Of a DNA stretch of 64,000 nucleotides, positions 8,494-17,260 are shown piece after piece; the stretch's first letter is position 1, and each line of letters begins with the position of its first letter. Origin of the DNA: Mycolicibacterium boenickei (lineage in GTDB: Bacteria > Actinomycetota > Actinomycetes > Mycobacteriales > Mycobacteriaceae); assembly GCF_010731295.1 (NCBI RefSeq), contig NZ_AP022579.1, positions 3,286,001 through 3,350,000 on the forward strand, written 5' to 3'. A model generated the notes under the pieces. That model made no database searches and was not told the origin of the DNA. It was given only the letters and a program-made list of their open reading frames with translations. The translations under genes and the position numbers were made by a program.

Positions 8494-9282
8494 TCACTTG
8501 ATCGCGGCGTCGAGCAGGCTCTCGAGCCGGCCGAGGTCGCTGTCCAGTTCAGACGCGGTACTGCGGACCACCGCGACGTCCTTGCCGATGAATTCGCCGA
8601 CGCGCGCGATGAAGGCGTCGGCCGACCCGGTGGCAGCGATACCGCCCAGTGCACGGCTTGCCGCACTGCCGTGCGTGAGTGCGGTCAGCAGTGTCGTCTC
8701 GTCGATACCCAGGCGATCGCCCAGGCGCACGCCTTCGGCGACGACGCCGATCTGTGCCGCGAACAACGCGTTGTTGACCAGCTTGACCCGTTGACCGGAA
8801 CCGACGGGCCCGACGTGCAGCACCGGATCGGCATAGGCGGTCAGCACCTCGCGGGCGCGGGCCACCGCGTCCTCGGGACCACCGGCGAACACGGTGACCG
8901 TCCCGGCCGCGATGTCGTGCGGCCCGCCGCTGACCGGGGCATCGACGACGGCGATGCCGCGAATGGCACCGCGCTCGGCGAGGGCCTCGGCGGTGCGGGG
9001 GCTGCCGGTGGTGTGCAGCACCAGAATCGAACCTTCGGGCATCTCGTCGATTAGATCCGGGCAAAGCTCCCGCACCTGCTCGTCGGTGAACACGCAGACG
9101 ATTGCCACGTCGGCGTCCTCGACGGCCTCGCGTGGCGCGTTCACCGGTGTGGCCCTGAGTTCGGCTACCGCAGCGCGCTTTTCGTCGTCGCGGCCCAGGG
9201 CTCGCACCTGGTGTCCGGCGTCGGTCAGCCGGCGCACCATCGGCGCGCCCATCCGGCCGGCCCCGATGAAACCGATGCGCAT
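8494..9282 (-). CDS. NAD(P)-dependent beta-hydroxyacid dehydrogenase
   Basis: A 262-residue member of the 3-hydroxyisobutyrate dehydrogenase family. The Rossmann motif GFIGAGRMGAPM is at the N terminus, the DAPVSGG substrate-binding segment near residue 115, and the GSGQRVKLVNNALF segment, whose Lys is catalytic in the family, near residue 170. It oxidises a 3-hydroxyacid to a semialdehyde or ketone. The ATG overlaps the stop of the paralogue upstream. Confidence 0.92.
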   Translation of the reverse strand: MRIGFIGAGRMGAPMVRRLTDAGHQVRALGRDDEKRAAVAELRATPVNAPREAVEDADVAIVCVFTDEQVRELCPDLIDEMPEGSILVLHTTGSPRTAEALAERGAIRGIAVVDAPVSGGPHDIAAGTVTVFAGGPEDAVARAREVLTAYADPVLHVGPVGSGQRVKLVNNALFAAQIGVVAEGVRLGDRLGIDETTLLTALTHGSAASRALGGIAATGSADAFIARVGEFIGKDVAVVRSTASELDSDLGRLESLLDAAIK

Positions 9283-10100
9283 CAGCGGGGATGATTCATT
9301 ATGGCAAGGGCGTTGTCGGCGGCATCAAACACTGCCCCCTGGGGAGCCGAGGCGTCATCGGCCAGGCTGGCGGCATGCCGGCAGTCCTTCTGCAGCAGCG
9401 CGCCGGCGATCGGCGCCAGGTTGTCCAACGTCCCGCCGAACATCGCGATGCTGTTGAGCGCCTTGCTGGTGGCCGATCCGCGCGTGATCACCTCACACAA
9501 CGCCTGACGCGGAACCCCCAGCGCCTCACCGAGTTCCAGTGCGCTCATGGCGGCGCCCAGGTTGGCGCTGAACAACAGGTTGTTCAAGATCTTCGCGACC
9601 TGGCCGGCGCCCACCCCGCCCAGGTGCACAATCGGGTCGGCGTAGGTGGCGAACACCGGACGCACCCGCTCGACAACTTCCTCGTCACCGCCGACCATCA
9701 CCAGCAAGGTGCCGGCCGAGGCAGCGGGCTCGCCGCCGCTCACCGGGGCATCGACAACAGAAATGCCCTGGGCGGCAGCTTTTTCCGCGATCTCGCGACA
9801 GGTGTCCGGGTGCACGGTGGAGTGGATGGCGATGACGCCGCCCGGCGCCAGCCCGGCCAGCACGCCGGTCTCACCGTCGAGCACCTGGCGGACGTCGTCG
9901 TCACCCACGACACACAGGCAGACGAGGTCACTGGCGGCCGCAAGCTCGGCGGGGGAGCCCGCTGTCTTGGCCCCGGTGTCGGCGAAGGGCTCCAGTGATG
10001 CCGGGCGCCGAGCCCACAGGGTGGTCTCGAAGCCGCCCTCGACGATCCGCCGCGCCATCGGCACCCCCTGGCTGCCCAGCCCGATAAATCCGACTCGCAT
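9282..10100 (-). CDS. NAD(P)-dependent beta-hydroxyacid dehydrogenase, paralogue
   Basis: A 272-residue protein similar in layout to its downstream neighbour: GFIGLGSQGVPM, DAPVSGGEPAA and GAGQVAKILNNLLF with the conserved catalytic Lys. ATG at 10100 overlaps the preceding stop and follows GGAGG, so a TTG one codon earlier is unlikely. The tandem pair could be a hetero-oligomer or two enzymes for related hydroxyacids; the sequence does not decide. Confidence 0.92.
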   Translation of the reverse strand: MRVGFIGLGSQGVPMARRIVEGGFETTLWARRPASLEPFADTGAKTAGSPAELAAASDLVCLCVVGDDDVRQVLDGETGVLAGLAPGGVIAIHSTVHPDTCREIAEKAAAQGISVVDAPVSGGEPAASAGTLLVMVGGDEEVVERVRPVFATYADPIVHLGGVGAGQVAKILNNLLFSANLGAAMSALELGEALGVPRQALCEVITRGSATSKALNSIAMFGGTLDNLAPIAGALLQKDCRHAASLADDASAPQGAVFDAADNALAIMNHPR

Positions 10101-10969
10101 CAACCTGCCTCCACTTCCACTTCGGTTTTCGCATCATCGGCGACGCACTCATCGGCAAACGCCAACACCTTGCGGTGATAGTCAGCCGCGGTCAGTCCGA
10201 CGCTGAGGTTGTGGCCGCTGTCGGCCAGTTCGCCGGTCTCGACCCGCGGCGACGCGGTGAACATCGCGCTGATCGCGGCCAGTGACTCTGGGGCGGACTC
10301 CCAGACGTTCTCGTACTCGCCCGCGAGGAACTGCACCGGAACCCTCGTCTGTCCGGCCAGTGCCGGAAAGTCCTGTCGCGGCCAGGTTTTGACGACATCG
10401 CCCTCGTACGCGGTGCCGCCCGCGGACAGTCCGGCGCCGATCACATCGGATGGGTAGAGCCGGGCCGGTTCCCACAACAGCTCACGCAGACCACGCGGCC
10501 GATTCACCGGCGAGGCGTCCTTCAGCAGCTCCTGTGCGCTCGGGTGATACCGGCGGCCGGTCCCGGCCAGTGACACGCCGAGCACCTCGGGTTGCTGAAC
10601 AGCGAGGCGCAATGCCAGCTCGCAGCCCATCGAATGGCCCAGGACGAACAGGTCGACGGTGCCGGCGATGCGCTGGATTGCGCCGAACGCCAACGCGACC
10701 CGCTGTTCGGGGCGCGCCATGGCATCCGGGTAGGCCGCCGACGCGCCGTAGCCGGGACGGTCCAGCGCCACTACGGTGTATCCCTGGGCGACCGCGATGC
10801 GCAACAACGACAGTTCCGGGTGACCGGGACAGTCGAAGTACGCCGACGTGGTGGCTCCGCCGTGTAGCGCGACGACGACTGCGCGCGGGTCGGGAGCTTC
10901 CGCGACCAGGGCCGACATCGGAACACCGTCAACCATCACCACTCTGGGGTGCGGGGCGGTCCTACTCAT
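10100..10969 (-). CDS. alpha/beta hydrolase
   Basis: A 289-residue alpha/beta hydrolase: LHGGATTSAYFD oxyanion region near residue 36, nucleophile elbow LGHSMGCE near residue 107, a late acid in the GEYENV region, and the catalytic His in SGHNLSVG near residue 258. It could hydrolyse an ester, lactone or thioester. It sits between the thiolase fusion and the two dehydrogenases, with a TGATG overlap downstream, so it is part of one catabolic operon. Confidence 0.88.
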   Translation of the reverse strand: MSRTAPHPRVVMVDGVPMSALVAEAPDPRAVVVALHGGATTSAYFDCPGHPELSLLRIAVAQGYTVVALDRPGYGASAAYPDAMARPEQRVALAFGAIQRIAGTVDLFVLGHSMGCELALRLAVQQPEVLGVSLAGTGRRYHPSAQELLKDASPVNRPRGLRELLWEPARLYPSDVIGAGLSAGGTAYEGDVVKTWPRQDFPALAGQTRVPVQFLAGEYENVWESAPESLAAISAMFTASPRVETGELADSGHNLSVGLTAADYHRKVLAFADECVADDAKTEVEVEAG

Positions 10970-10985
10970 GGGGTGCGTGCATGTT

Positions 10986-12641
10986 TCAGTCGTCCCTGCG
11001 CATCAGTAACACGCCACTCGGGGTGAGGCCGCCGCTGCTGGCCACGGCGACACGCGCGTCGGCCACCTGACGCTCGCCGGCCTCGCCGCGCAACTGCGTG
11101 ACGGCCTCGTGGATCAGGCCCATCCCGTGGGTGCGGCCGTGTGAGAGCTGCCCGCCGTGGGTGTTGAGCGGGATGATGCCGTCGCGGGCGATGTTGTGAC
11201 CGCCGTCGAGGAAGTCCTTGGCTTCTCCGATGCCGCAGAAGCCGAGGCCCTCCAGCCACGACAGGCAATTGAAGCTGAATCCGTCGTACAGCTCGGCGAC
11301 GTCGACGTCGCTGGGGCGCAACGAGGTTCGCGACCACATGTGCGCGCTCTGACCCAGCACCTGGGGTTCGTGGGTCAGGGTGGTTTGGTCCCAGTCGAGG
11401 CGTTCGACGATCTGGGTGCCGACGGCCTCGAACAGGATCGGCGGCTTGGGCAGGTCGCGCGCGGCGTCGACAGCCGAGACGATGACGGCCACCGCGCCGT
11501 CGCACGGTACATCGCAGTCGTACAGGCCGAACGGGGTCGTGATCATGCGGGCCGACAGGTAGTCGTCCATGGTCAGTGGATCGCGGTAGATGGCGGTCGG
11601 GTTCAGCGCGGCGTTGGCGCGCTGGTTGAGTGCGATCCAGCCGAGGGTTTCCCGCGTGGTGCCATACCGGTCGAAGTGACGGCCGGCGTTCTGCGCCAAC
11701 GTGTGTGCCGCCGAGGTGGCACCGAACGGGTGCTGCCAGTTGTCACTGCGGCCACCCATCGGAGGGGACATCTTGCCCTCCTTGACCAGCTGGCCGAACG
11801 TCGCTTCCCACAGCGTGCGGAAGCACAGCACGTGTCGCGCCATGCCGGTGGCCACGGCCATCATCGCCGCGATCACCGAGCCGCCGGGGCCGAACGTGTC
11901 CATGCCGCCGTTGATCCAGGTGGGCCGAAGTCCGAGCGCGCCCTCCAGGGCGGTTACTCCGCCCTCGCCCATACCGGCGATGGCCAGGCCCGGGTAGGTG
12001 GACAGGCCGTCGATGTCGTCGAACGTCAAACCGGCATCGGCTACGGCCTTCTCGGCCGCATCGATGGTCAGGGCCAGCGGCGGCACCATCTGGCGGCGAC
12101 CTATCTTGGACATCCCGATGCCGGTGATAGCCGAGTGATCCTCGAACTTCTCCCTGGTCAGCATCGGCCGGACGTACTTGGCGACATCCTGGGGCGCGAC
12201 CGGCTCGGCGACCGGCGGGGTAGCGGTGGTGTCGGCTGACGGCTTGAACACCGGCAGCCAGACGTCCTCGATGTGCTGGAAGTCGACCTCCACCGGCATG
12301 CCGAGCTTGAGGTCGTCGAAATCGCAGTCGACGATGTTGGTCGTCAGCCGGACCCGGGGATCCTCGGCGATGGCCACCTCGGCCACCACGTATGGCGGGG
12401 GCATGTCGGGGAATCCGAACCGGTGGTTGACCGTGAACCCGGCCAGCGACGCACGCCCGGACACGTCGCGCACACCCATGTTGTGGCTGCGACAGTAACG
12501 GCAGATCGGCTGCGGCGGATGGATGAGGGCGCTGCAGCCCTGGCACTCCTGGATTCGCAGCACCCCGTCGGCGCCCGCGGTCCAGAAGTACTCGTTGAGC
12601 GTGGTGACCGTCGGGAGCGGACGTCCCGGTATCTGTGACAA
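10986..12641 (-). CDS. DUF35 OB-fold/thiolase-like lipid-transfer fusion protein
   Basis: A 551-residue two-domain protein. Residues about 1-130 form a DUF35 unit with a zinc ribbon (CQGCSALIHPPQPICRYC) and an OB fold. Residues about 160-551 are a thiolase-like domain with the C-terminal GLIHEAVTQLRGEAGERQV also seen in the separate thiolase at 57929. In steroid side-chain degradation the DUF35 partner and Ltp-type thiolase form a retro-aldolase complex; a carbon-carbon cleavage role is inferred from that. The start is TTG behind GGAG. The fused form contrasts with the split pair elsewhere in this window. Confidence 0.88.
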   Translation of the reverse strand: MSQIPGRPLPTVTTLNEYFWTAGADGVLRIQECQGCSALIHPPQPICRYCRSHNMGVRDVSGRASLAGFTVNHRFGFPDMPPPYVVAEVAIAEDPRVRLTTNIVDCDFDDLKLGMPVEVDFQHIEDVWLPVFKPSADTTATPPVAEPVAPQDVAKYVRPMLTREKFEDHSAITGIGMSKIGRRQMVPPLALTIDAAEKAVADAGLTFDDIDGLSTYPGLAIAGMGEGGVTALEGALGLRPTWINGGMDTFGPGGSVIAAMMAVATGMARHVLCFRTLWEATFGQLVKEGKMSPPMGGRSDNWQHPFGATSAAHTLAQNAGRHFDRYGTTRETLGWIALNQRANAALNPTAIYRDPLTMDDYLSARMITTPFGLYDCDVPCDGAVAVIVSAVDAARDLPKPPILFEAVGTQIVERLDWDQTTLTHEPQVLGQSAHMWSRTSLRPSDVDVAELYDGFSFNCLSWLEGLGFCGIGEAKDFLDGGHNIARDGIIPLNTHGGQLSHGRTHGMGLIHEAVTQLRGEAGERQVADARVAVASSGGLTPSGVLLMRRDD

Positions 12642-12665
12642 CTCGACTCCGGTGGTAAGCGGGTT

Positions 12666-12681
12666 ATTCTGAGTGGAGAAT
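12666..12681. promoter_or_regulatory. ATTCT-n6-AGAAT inverted repeat upstream of thiolase fusion
   Basis: ATTCT GAGTGG AGAAT lies 24 bp upstream of the thiolase-fusion start. The half-sites match the common operator, but the inside-out spacing is 6 rather than 7, so membership of the regulon is uncertain. Confidence 0.3.
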
Positions 12682-12734
12682 CACGTTACCAGTTTCCGGG
12701 ATCGGTGATCCAGCCCTAAGAGTCAATGCCGGCC

Positions 12735-12956
12735 TCACCCGGCCCCCTGATGGGTGCGCGCCTCCTTGAGCTCGATGATCGCGTGCACGGGGCAGTCCAG
12801 CAGGGCACGCCGGACCGCGTCCTCGTCGGCCGCAGGGATGTGGCCGTCGCCCTGGAGTGAGGCGTAGCCCCAGTCGTCCAGCGGGAAGTACTCGGGCGCG
12901 TGCTTGGCGCACAACCCGAAGCCATCGCACAACGTGCGATCGAGCTTGACCTTCAT
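12735..12956 (-). CDS. [3Fe-4S] ferredoxin, CxxFxxC variant
   Basis: A 73-residue ferredoxin with CDGFGLC near residue 10 and DCPVHAI near residue 55. Phe replaces the usual His between the first two cysteine pairs. The ATG overlaps the stop of the NuoF-like gene (ATGA), so it is coupled to a flavoprotein rather than to a P450. It may be the carrier that passes electrons from that flavoprotein to one or more oxygenases. Confidence 0.92.
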   Translation of the reverse strand: MKVKLDRTLCDGFGLCAKHAPEYFPLDDWGYASLQGDGHIPAADEDAVRRALLDCPVHAIIELKEARTHQGAG

Positions 12957-14242
12957 ACCGACACCACCGCCTCCAGGGACTCCACTTCATACGGCCGCGC
13001 AGCGGTGAAAGCACCGGAACGACAGGTCTGACAGCCATTTTCGAGGTGTCGCCGCACCAGATCGGGGAACTGTGCCAGCAGGCTCGCCGCCACGTTGGCG
13101 GCGCCGTCGAGGGTGGCGCAGGCGCCCCGGCCGCGCAATACCACCGACCAGCGCCGGAGCCGGTCCAGGTCCGCCTGGCCGGCGTTGCCATCGCGCAGAC
13201 CGGTCGCCACCGCCGCCATCGCGGCCGTCCCGTTGAAGCACGAACCGCACTGTCCGGCGTTCTCGCGGTCGAAGTACGCCAGCACCGCCGCCGCGACCGC
13301 AACCGGGCAGTCATCGGTAAGGATGCCGATCGCGCCGCAGCCCAGTCCGCTGCCGAGGGCCCGTATGGACTCGTGATCCAGTGTGACCCCGACGATGTCG
13401 CGGTTGACCAATCCGGCGAAGTAGCCGCCCATCAGCGCTCCGCGGACGTTGTCGGGGGACACCCCGTGCAGGGTCAGCAGATCAGCGAACGCGATGCCGT
13501 GTGGCAGTTCGTACAGCGCGGGCCCGCGTCCGGCCCCGGTGACCGTGGCCAGGAAGGTACCGGGGGAGGACTCGGTGCCCAGTTCCCGGAACGCCTGCGC
13601 GCCGTGTTGATGGAGATAGGCAAGGTGAGCCAGCGTCTCGACATTGCTGATCAGCGTCGGCTTCCCGGCCACCCCCTCCTCGAACGGGCGCGGCGGCTTG
13701 TCGGTGGGTTTGGCCGGTCCACCGTTGACCACGTGCACCGCGGCGGTCTCTTCACCCGCGACGTAACCCGGAGTGACGGTGAGCAATTCGACTGCCACCC
13801 CGTCCAGTTCGCCGGGGAGCTCGGCGATCGCGCGCGCGACGCACTCCGCGGCCTGGGGATCCGACACATACACCACGGCGCGGTCGGCTCCCACGATCCC
13901 GGCGGCAAGCCGCAGGCCGTCCAGCACCGCATGCGGGCGGTTGCGGAGCAACCAGCGGTCCTTGATCGAGGCTGGCTCTCCCTCTTCGCCGTTGGCGATC
14001 ACCACGGCGCCTGCGGCTTCTCGGCCGTTGTCGCGCACAGTGCGCAGCTTCACCGCCATCGGGAACGCTGCGCCGCCCCGGCCGAGCAGTCCGCTGGCCT
14101 CGACCTCGTTCACGAGTAGCTCCGGATCGGCAAGGGGCACATAGCCCCCGGCTTGCCGGTAGACGTCGAGTGCCTCTGGCCCGTCGCGCAGGAGACGTGG
14201 GGTGATTCCCGGCCATGCCGCGACCGTCAGTTCGGCTGTCAT
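12953..14242 (-). CDS. NuoF-like NADH-oxidising FMN/Fe-S flavoprotein
   Basis: A 429-residue protein resembling the NADH-binding subunit of complex I and hydrogenases. GRGGAAFPMAVK near residue 54 is the FMN/NADH glycine loop, with ANGEEGEPASIKDR after it. A C-terminal Fe-S region contains CGSCFNGT near residue 330 and later cysteines in GACATLDG and NGCQTCRSG. No other complex I gene is nearby. Standing alone with a ferredoxin, it is best explained as an NADH:ferredoxin reductase for the P450s, by inference. Confidence 0.87.
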   Translation of the reverse strand: MTAELTVAAWPGITPRLLRDGPEALDVYRQAGGYVPLADPELLVNEVEASGLLGRGGAAFPMAVKLRTVRDNGREAAGAVVIANGEEGEPASIKDRWLLRNRPHAVLDGLRLAAGIVGADRAVVYVSDPQAAECVARAIAELPGELDGVAVELLTVTPGYVAGEETAAVHVVNGGPAKPTDKPPRPFEEGVAGKPTLISNVETLAHLAYLHQHGAQAFRELGTESSPGTFLATVTGAGRGPALYELPHGIAFADLLTLHGVSPDNVRGALMGGYFAGLVNRDIVGVTLDHESIRALGSGLGCGAIGILTDDCPVAVAAAVLAYFDRENAGQCGSCFNGTAAMAAVATGLRDGNAGQADLDRLRRWSVVLRGRGACATLDGAANVAASLLAQFPDLVRRHLENGCQTCRSGAFTAARPYEVESLEAVVSV

Positions 14243-14274
14243 GTCACATCCCGTCCCCGGTTAGGCTTACCGGC

Positions 14275-14748
14275 ATGAGAACTGCGGTGGTGCGCGTCGG
14301 AGTCGACCCGGCTGGCGAGCTCGGGGAGCAGGAGCTATCCATCGGCATGGCAACGCTTCGTGGGTTGCTGGCCGAGCGCGGCGCCGAGGTGCTGGACAAC
14401 CAGCTCGCCGGACTGCCCGCGCATCGCCGCGAGGTCGAGGTGCTGATCGCCGGCGACGACGCACCAGAGCTGCAGGCCATCGCGATGGAGCTGTGTGCCA
14501 AGGCGTTTGGCACCACGCCAACGGCCGGTGTGGTCACCTTCGTCAGCCGCGGCACCGACGAGGACGCCCGCGGCGTGCTGGCCGGGTTCGGCGTGTCGGG
14601 TGACATCGTTCGATCGGTCGACGTCGAAGGCTGGGATGTGGTGACGGTGACCCTGGACCGGGCTGACCTGGCACGCATCCCGGAAAGCCGCATCCACACC
14701 GCCCTGGAGGCTTCGCTGAACTGCGAGGTGCGAATCAGGGCGGTGTGA
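14275..14748 (+). CDS. conserved hypothetical protein
   Basis: 157 residues with no family I recognise. The sequence is a soluble alpha/beta pattern: MRTAVVRVGVDPAG at the start, LLAERGAEVL, a central GVVTFVSRGTDEDARGVLAGFGV, and VVTVTLDRADLARIPESRIHTAL near the end. There is no signal peptide, membrane segment or cysteine pair. It is divergent from the NuoF-like gene with only 32 bp between starts. No ribosome site precedes the ATG and TTAGGCT lies about 8 bp upstream, so the message may be leaderless. Confidence 0.75.
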   Translation: MRTAVVRVGVDPAGELGEQELSIGMATLRGLLAERGAEVLDNQLAGLPAHRREVEVLIAGDDAPELQAIAMELCAKAFGTTPTAGVVTFVSRGTDEDARGVLAGFGVSGDIVRSVDVEGWDVVTVTLDRADLARIPESRIHTALEASLNCEVRIRAV

Positions 14749-14765
14749 GGTCGGCGTCACTGCGC

Positions 14766-15710
14766 TCACCTGGGCTCCGACGGGGTAGACCCCAGGAACT
14801 CGATGATCGCCGGGGCGGCCTGCACCCAGGTGTCGAACATGTTGAACCGCTTTACCTTTCCGGAGGCCCGGGCTTCGCCTGCGCGCTCCCAGGCATCCTC
14901 GGGCCACGGCGGGTCGATCAGCTTGGATCCCTTGATCAGGCAGCTGACCTCGAGCGAGGTGCGCTTGGGGTGGTCGAGATCGTTCTCGCCGCCACGGATG
15001 ATGAGTGTCGGCACGGTGATGTTGTCGAACATCTCGTCCTCCACGCCCGGGATGGTCTGACCGGGCTTCGGCACGAACGCGTTGAGCCAGCGCAGCATCA
15101 GCTTGAGGAAATCATCGGGATCCTGAGCCAGGATGCGGTCGCGGTTCGCCGGGTTCTCGCCGGAGCGTTCCTTCCACTCATCAATGGCAGCAACGGCTTT
15201 CATGCCTGCTCCGCGGACGGCCAGGATGCTCGGCACGATGTAGTAGGAGCCCAGCACGAACGATCCGTACACACCGCCGACGATGTTCCACACCACGAGC
15301 TTGGTGACGACCTCGGGGTAGAGCATCGCGGTGAGCATCGAATCGCGGGCCCCGCCGGAACCGCCGGCCAGGATGCACGGGCCGATGCCCAGCTTGGTGA
15401 TCAGCGCCGAGAGTGTCTCGGCGCGCATGTGCGACTCGCTCTGGCCGTAGAACTGGATATCGGAGCGGCCGCAATTGGGCCGGTCCCACAGCAGTACCCG
15501 GTAGCCGCCCTTGACCAGCGCCTGGGCCAGCGGACGCAGACCCGGAATGTCCTTGCTGAACCGGCCGCCGGGGGTGAGCGCGATGAAATCGCCCTCTTTT
15601 CCCAGGATCTCGTAGACGACGTTGCCGCCGTTGATCTCGATGGTCTTCTCGCCCCGCTTGAGCTCGGGGGTTCCCAGGGGGAGTACTGCTTCGTTCGCAA
15701 GCTCGCTCAT
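14766..15710 (-). CDS. alpha/beta hydrolase
   Basis: A 314-residue alpha/beta hydrolase. The nucleophile elbow is AGGSGGAR near residue 130 and the cap-preceding LLWDRPNCGRS near residue 73 is typical of the family. It ends the operon of two amidohydrolases and a Rieske protein, and its start overlaps the Rieske stop by four bases. Neighbours suggest hydrolysis of a ring-cleavage product or ester; this is inference. Confidence 0.87.
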   Translation of the reverse strand: MSELANEAVLPLGTPELKRGEKTIEINGGNVVYEILGKEGDFIALTPGGRFSKDIPGLRPLAQALVKGGYRVLLWDRPNCGRSDIQFYGQSESHMRAETLSALITKLGIGPCILAGGSGGARDSMLTAMLYPEVVTKLVVWNIVGGVYGSFVLGSYYIVPSILAVRGAGMKAVAAIDEWKERSGENPANRDRILAQDPDDFLKLMLRWLNAFVPKPGQTIPGVEDEMFDNITVPTLIIRGGENDLDHPKRTSLEVSCLIKGSKLIDPPWPEDAWERAGEARASGKVKRFNMFDTWVQAAPAIIEFLGSTPSEPR

Positions 15711-16099
15711 GCCATCACCAACACATCATCTCCAACCACACGGACCGGGTAGGTACGGATACTCCATTCGGGCTTCACCGCAGTGGTGCCGGTTGCCAAC
15801 TCGAAACCCCATTGGTGCCAGGGGCAGTAGATGAACTCCTTGTCACGCACCATCACTGCGTCGCCAGGGACGTCGTCGTCGACGACCGTGCGCCCCCGGG
15901 CGCGGCCAGAGCACAGCGGACCACCCTCGTGGGGGCAGTAGTTGGCGATCGCGTAGAACGTGCCGTTGACGTTGTACACACCGACACCATGGCGGCCGAT
16001 CGGCACGAGTTTGTGTGTGCCGGGCGGGATCTCGTCGACAGTACCGATGACATGCTCGCGCCCCTGTGCGAGCCGGGGGCGCTTCTCCGGTTCGGTCAT
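15707..16099 (-). CDS. Rieske [2Fe-2S] ferredoxin-like protein
   Basis: A 130-residue single-domain Rieske protein. The cluster ligands are in CPHEGG (near residue 55) and CPWHQWGF (near residue 92), about 37 residues apart, longer than many Rieske loops because of a VVDDDVPGDAV insert. No oxygenase catalytic domain is fused or adjacent. It may be an electron-transfer component, as in Rieske oxygenase systems, or part of the metal-dependent amidohydrolase pathway around it. Four-base overlap with the next gene; its own start abuts the amidohydrolase stop. Confidence 0.9.
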   Translation of the reverse strand: MTEPEKRPRLAQGREHVIGTVDEIPPGTHKLVPIGRHGVGVYNVNGTFYAIANYCPHEGGPLCSGRARGRTVVDDDVPGDAVMVRDKEFIYCPWHQWGFELATGTTAVKPEWSIRTYPVRVVGDDVLVMA

Positions 16100-17241
16100 C
16101 AGAAGACTCGGACCTGTCCCTCGAGGACCGGCACGGTCTCGGGCAGCTTGTAGGTCTCGATGCCGTTGCGGAACATGATGGCCTCACGGGCATGTTCGGG
16201 CAGGTGCTTGACCAGCCAGCGCGGGTCGTCGAAGGTCCAGTGCGGGTAGTCGCTGGAGTACAGCAGAATCTTCTCGCACTCCATCCACTCGAACGCCCGG
16301 GACAGCTCGGTCTTGTCCTCCGGGTAGTCCAGCGGTTGCGTCGAGAACTTGATGTGGTCCTTGACGTATTCGGATGGCTTGCGCTTGATGTCCATCCAGC
16401 TCTTGCGCTTCTCGTAGATGGCGTCCATGCGCCACATCAGCGGCAGGATCCAGGTGAAGGCATGCTCGATGAATACGATGCGCAGCGTCGGGAACCGGTC
16501 GAAGACCCCGTCGAAGATCAGGCTCATCACCTGGTTGGCCGCCAGCAGCGAGTACGTGACCATGAAATCGTGGTTGTAGCTCGGCAGTCCGACCGGGGGC
16601 AACGGCAGATTCTCGAACTCACCGCGGGACAGGTGGCAGCTCACGGTGATGTCGTGCTTGGTGGCCGCGGCCCAGACCGGGTCGTACTTCGGGTCACCCC
16701 ACGACGGCCGCGGCTCGGCCTTGATCAGGATCTGGGACATGTACGGGTGTTCGGCCCATTTCTCGATCTCGGCAACCGCCAGTTGCGGTTCCTCGATGGC
16801 GACGCAGATGGAACCGCGCCAGCGCTGATGCCAGTTGTTGTGCGGGTCCAGCCAGTTGTCGGCGAGCCAGGAGTTGGTGGCGGTGCAGTAGGCGGCGGTG
16901 GCCTCGCCCAGGCGGCTCTCACCGTGTGTCGGCTCCAGGATCGCGATGTCGGACCCGGCCTCCATGATGAGTTGGCGCAGCGCCATGTCTGGGTCGCTGC
17001 AGGCGAACTCGCCGTCCGGCGGGAAGGCGTCCACCCGCATCGCGTACGAGTGCGCGTAATCGGGTGCGTCGTAGTAGATCTGGTCACCGACCGGATGGCT
17101 CATGAAGAACTTGCTGCGCCACGGCTCCGGGATGTATTCGAGGAGCTGTCCGCGCTTGGGCATGGGGTGGACGTCAGAGTCGACGCAGCGCACTGCTATC
17201 CGCTCGGCGGCGGGCACCCGTGGGTTGGTGGTGATGGTCAT
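16099..17241 (-). CDS. amidohydrolase family protein
   Basis: 380 residues of the amidohydrolase_2 (ACMSD/decarboxylase-like) TIM-barrel type. DSDVHPMPKRG near residue 22 supplies the first-strand metal motif with a variant D-x-H, central histidines lie in HLSRGE and IEHAFTW, and the C-terminal Asp is in YSSDYPHW near residue 335. Members decarboxylate or hydrolyse aromatic and keto acids. It lies 19 bp downstream of a related gene, with the Rieske protein next. Confidence 0.87.
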   Translation of the reverse strand: MTITTNPRVPAAERIAVRCVDSDVHPMPKRGQLLEYIPEPWRSKFFMSHPVGDQIYYDAPDYAHSYAMRVDAFPPDGEFACSDPDMALRQLIMEAGSDIAILEPTHGESRLGEATAAYCTATNSWLADNWLDPHNNWHQRWRGSICVAIEEPQLAVAEIEKWAEHPYMSQILIKAEPRPSWGDPKYDPVWAAATKHDITVSCHLSRGEFENLPLPPVGLPSYNHDFMVTYSLLAANQVMSLIFDGVFDRFPTLRIVFIEHAFTWILPLMWRMDAIYEKRKSWMDIKRKPSEYVKDHIKFSTQPLDYPEDKTELSRAFEWMECEKILLYSSDYPHWTFDDPRWLVKHLPEHAREAIMFRNGIETYKLPETVPVLEGQVRVF

Positions 17242-17260
17242 GATGGCCTCCCTCAGATAC

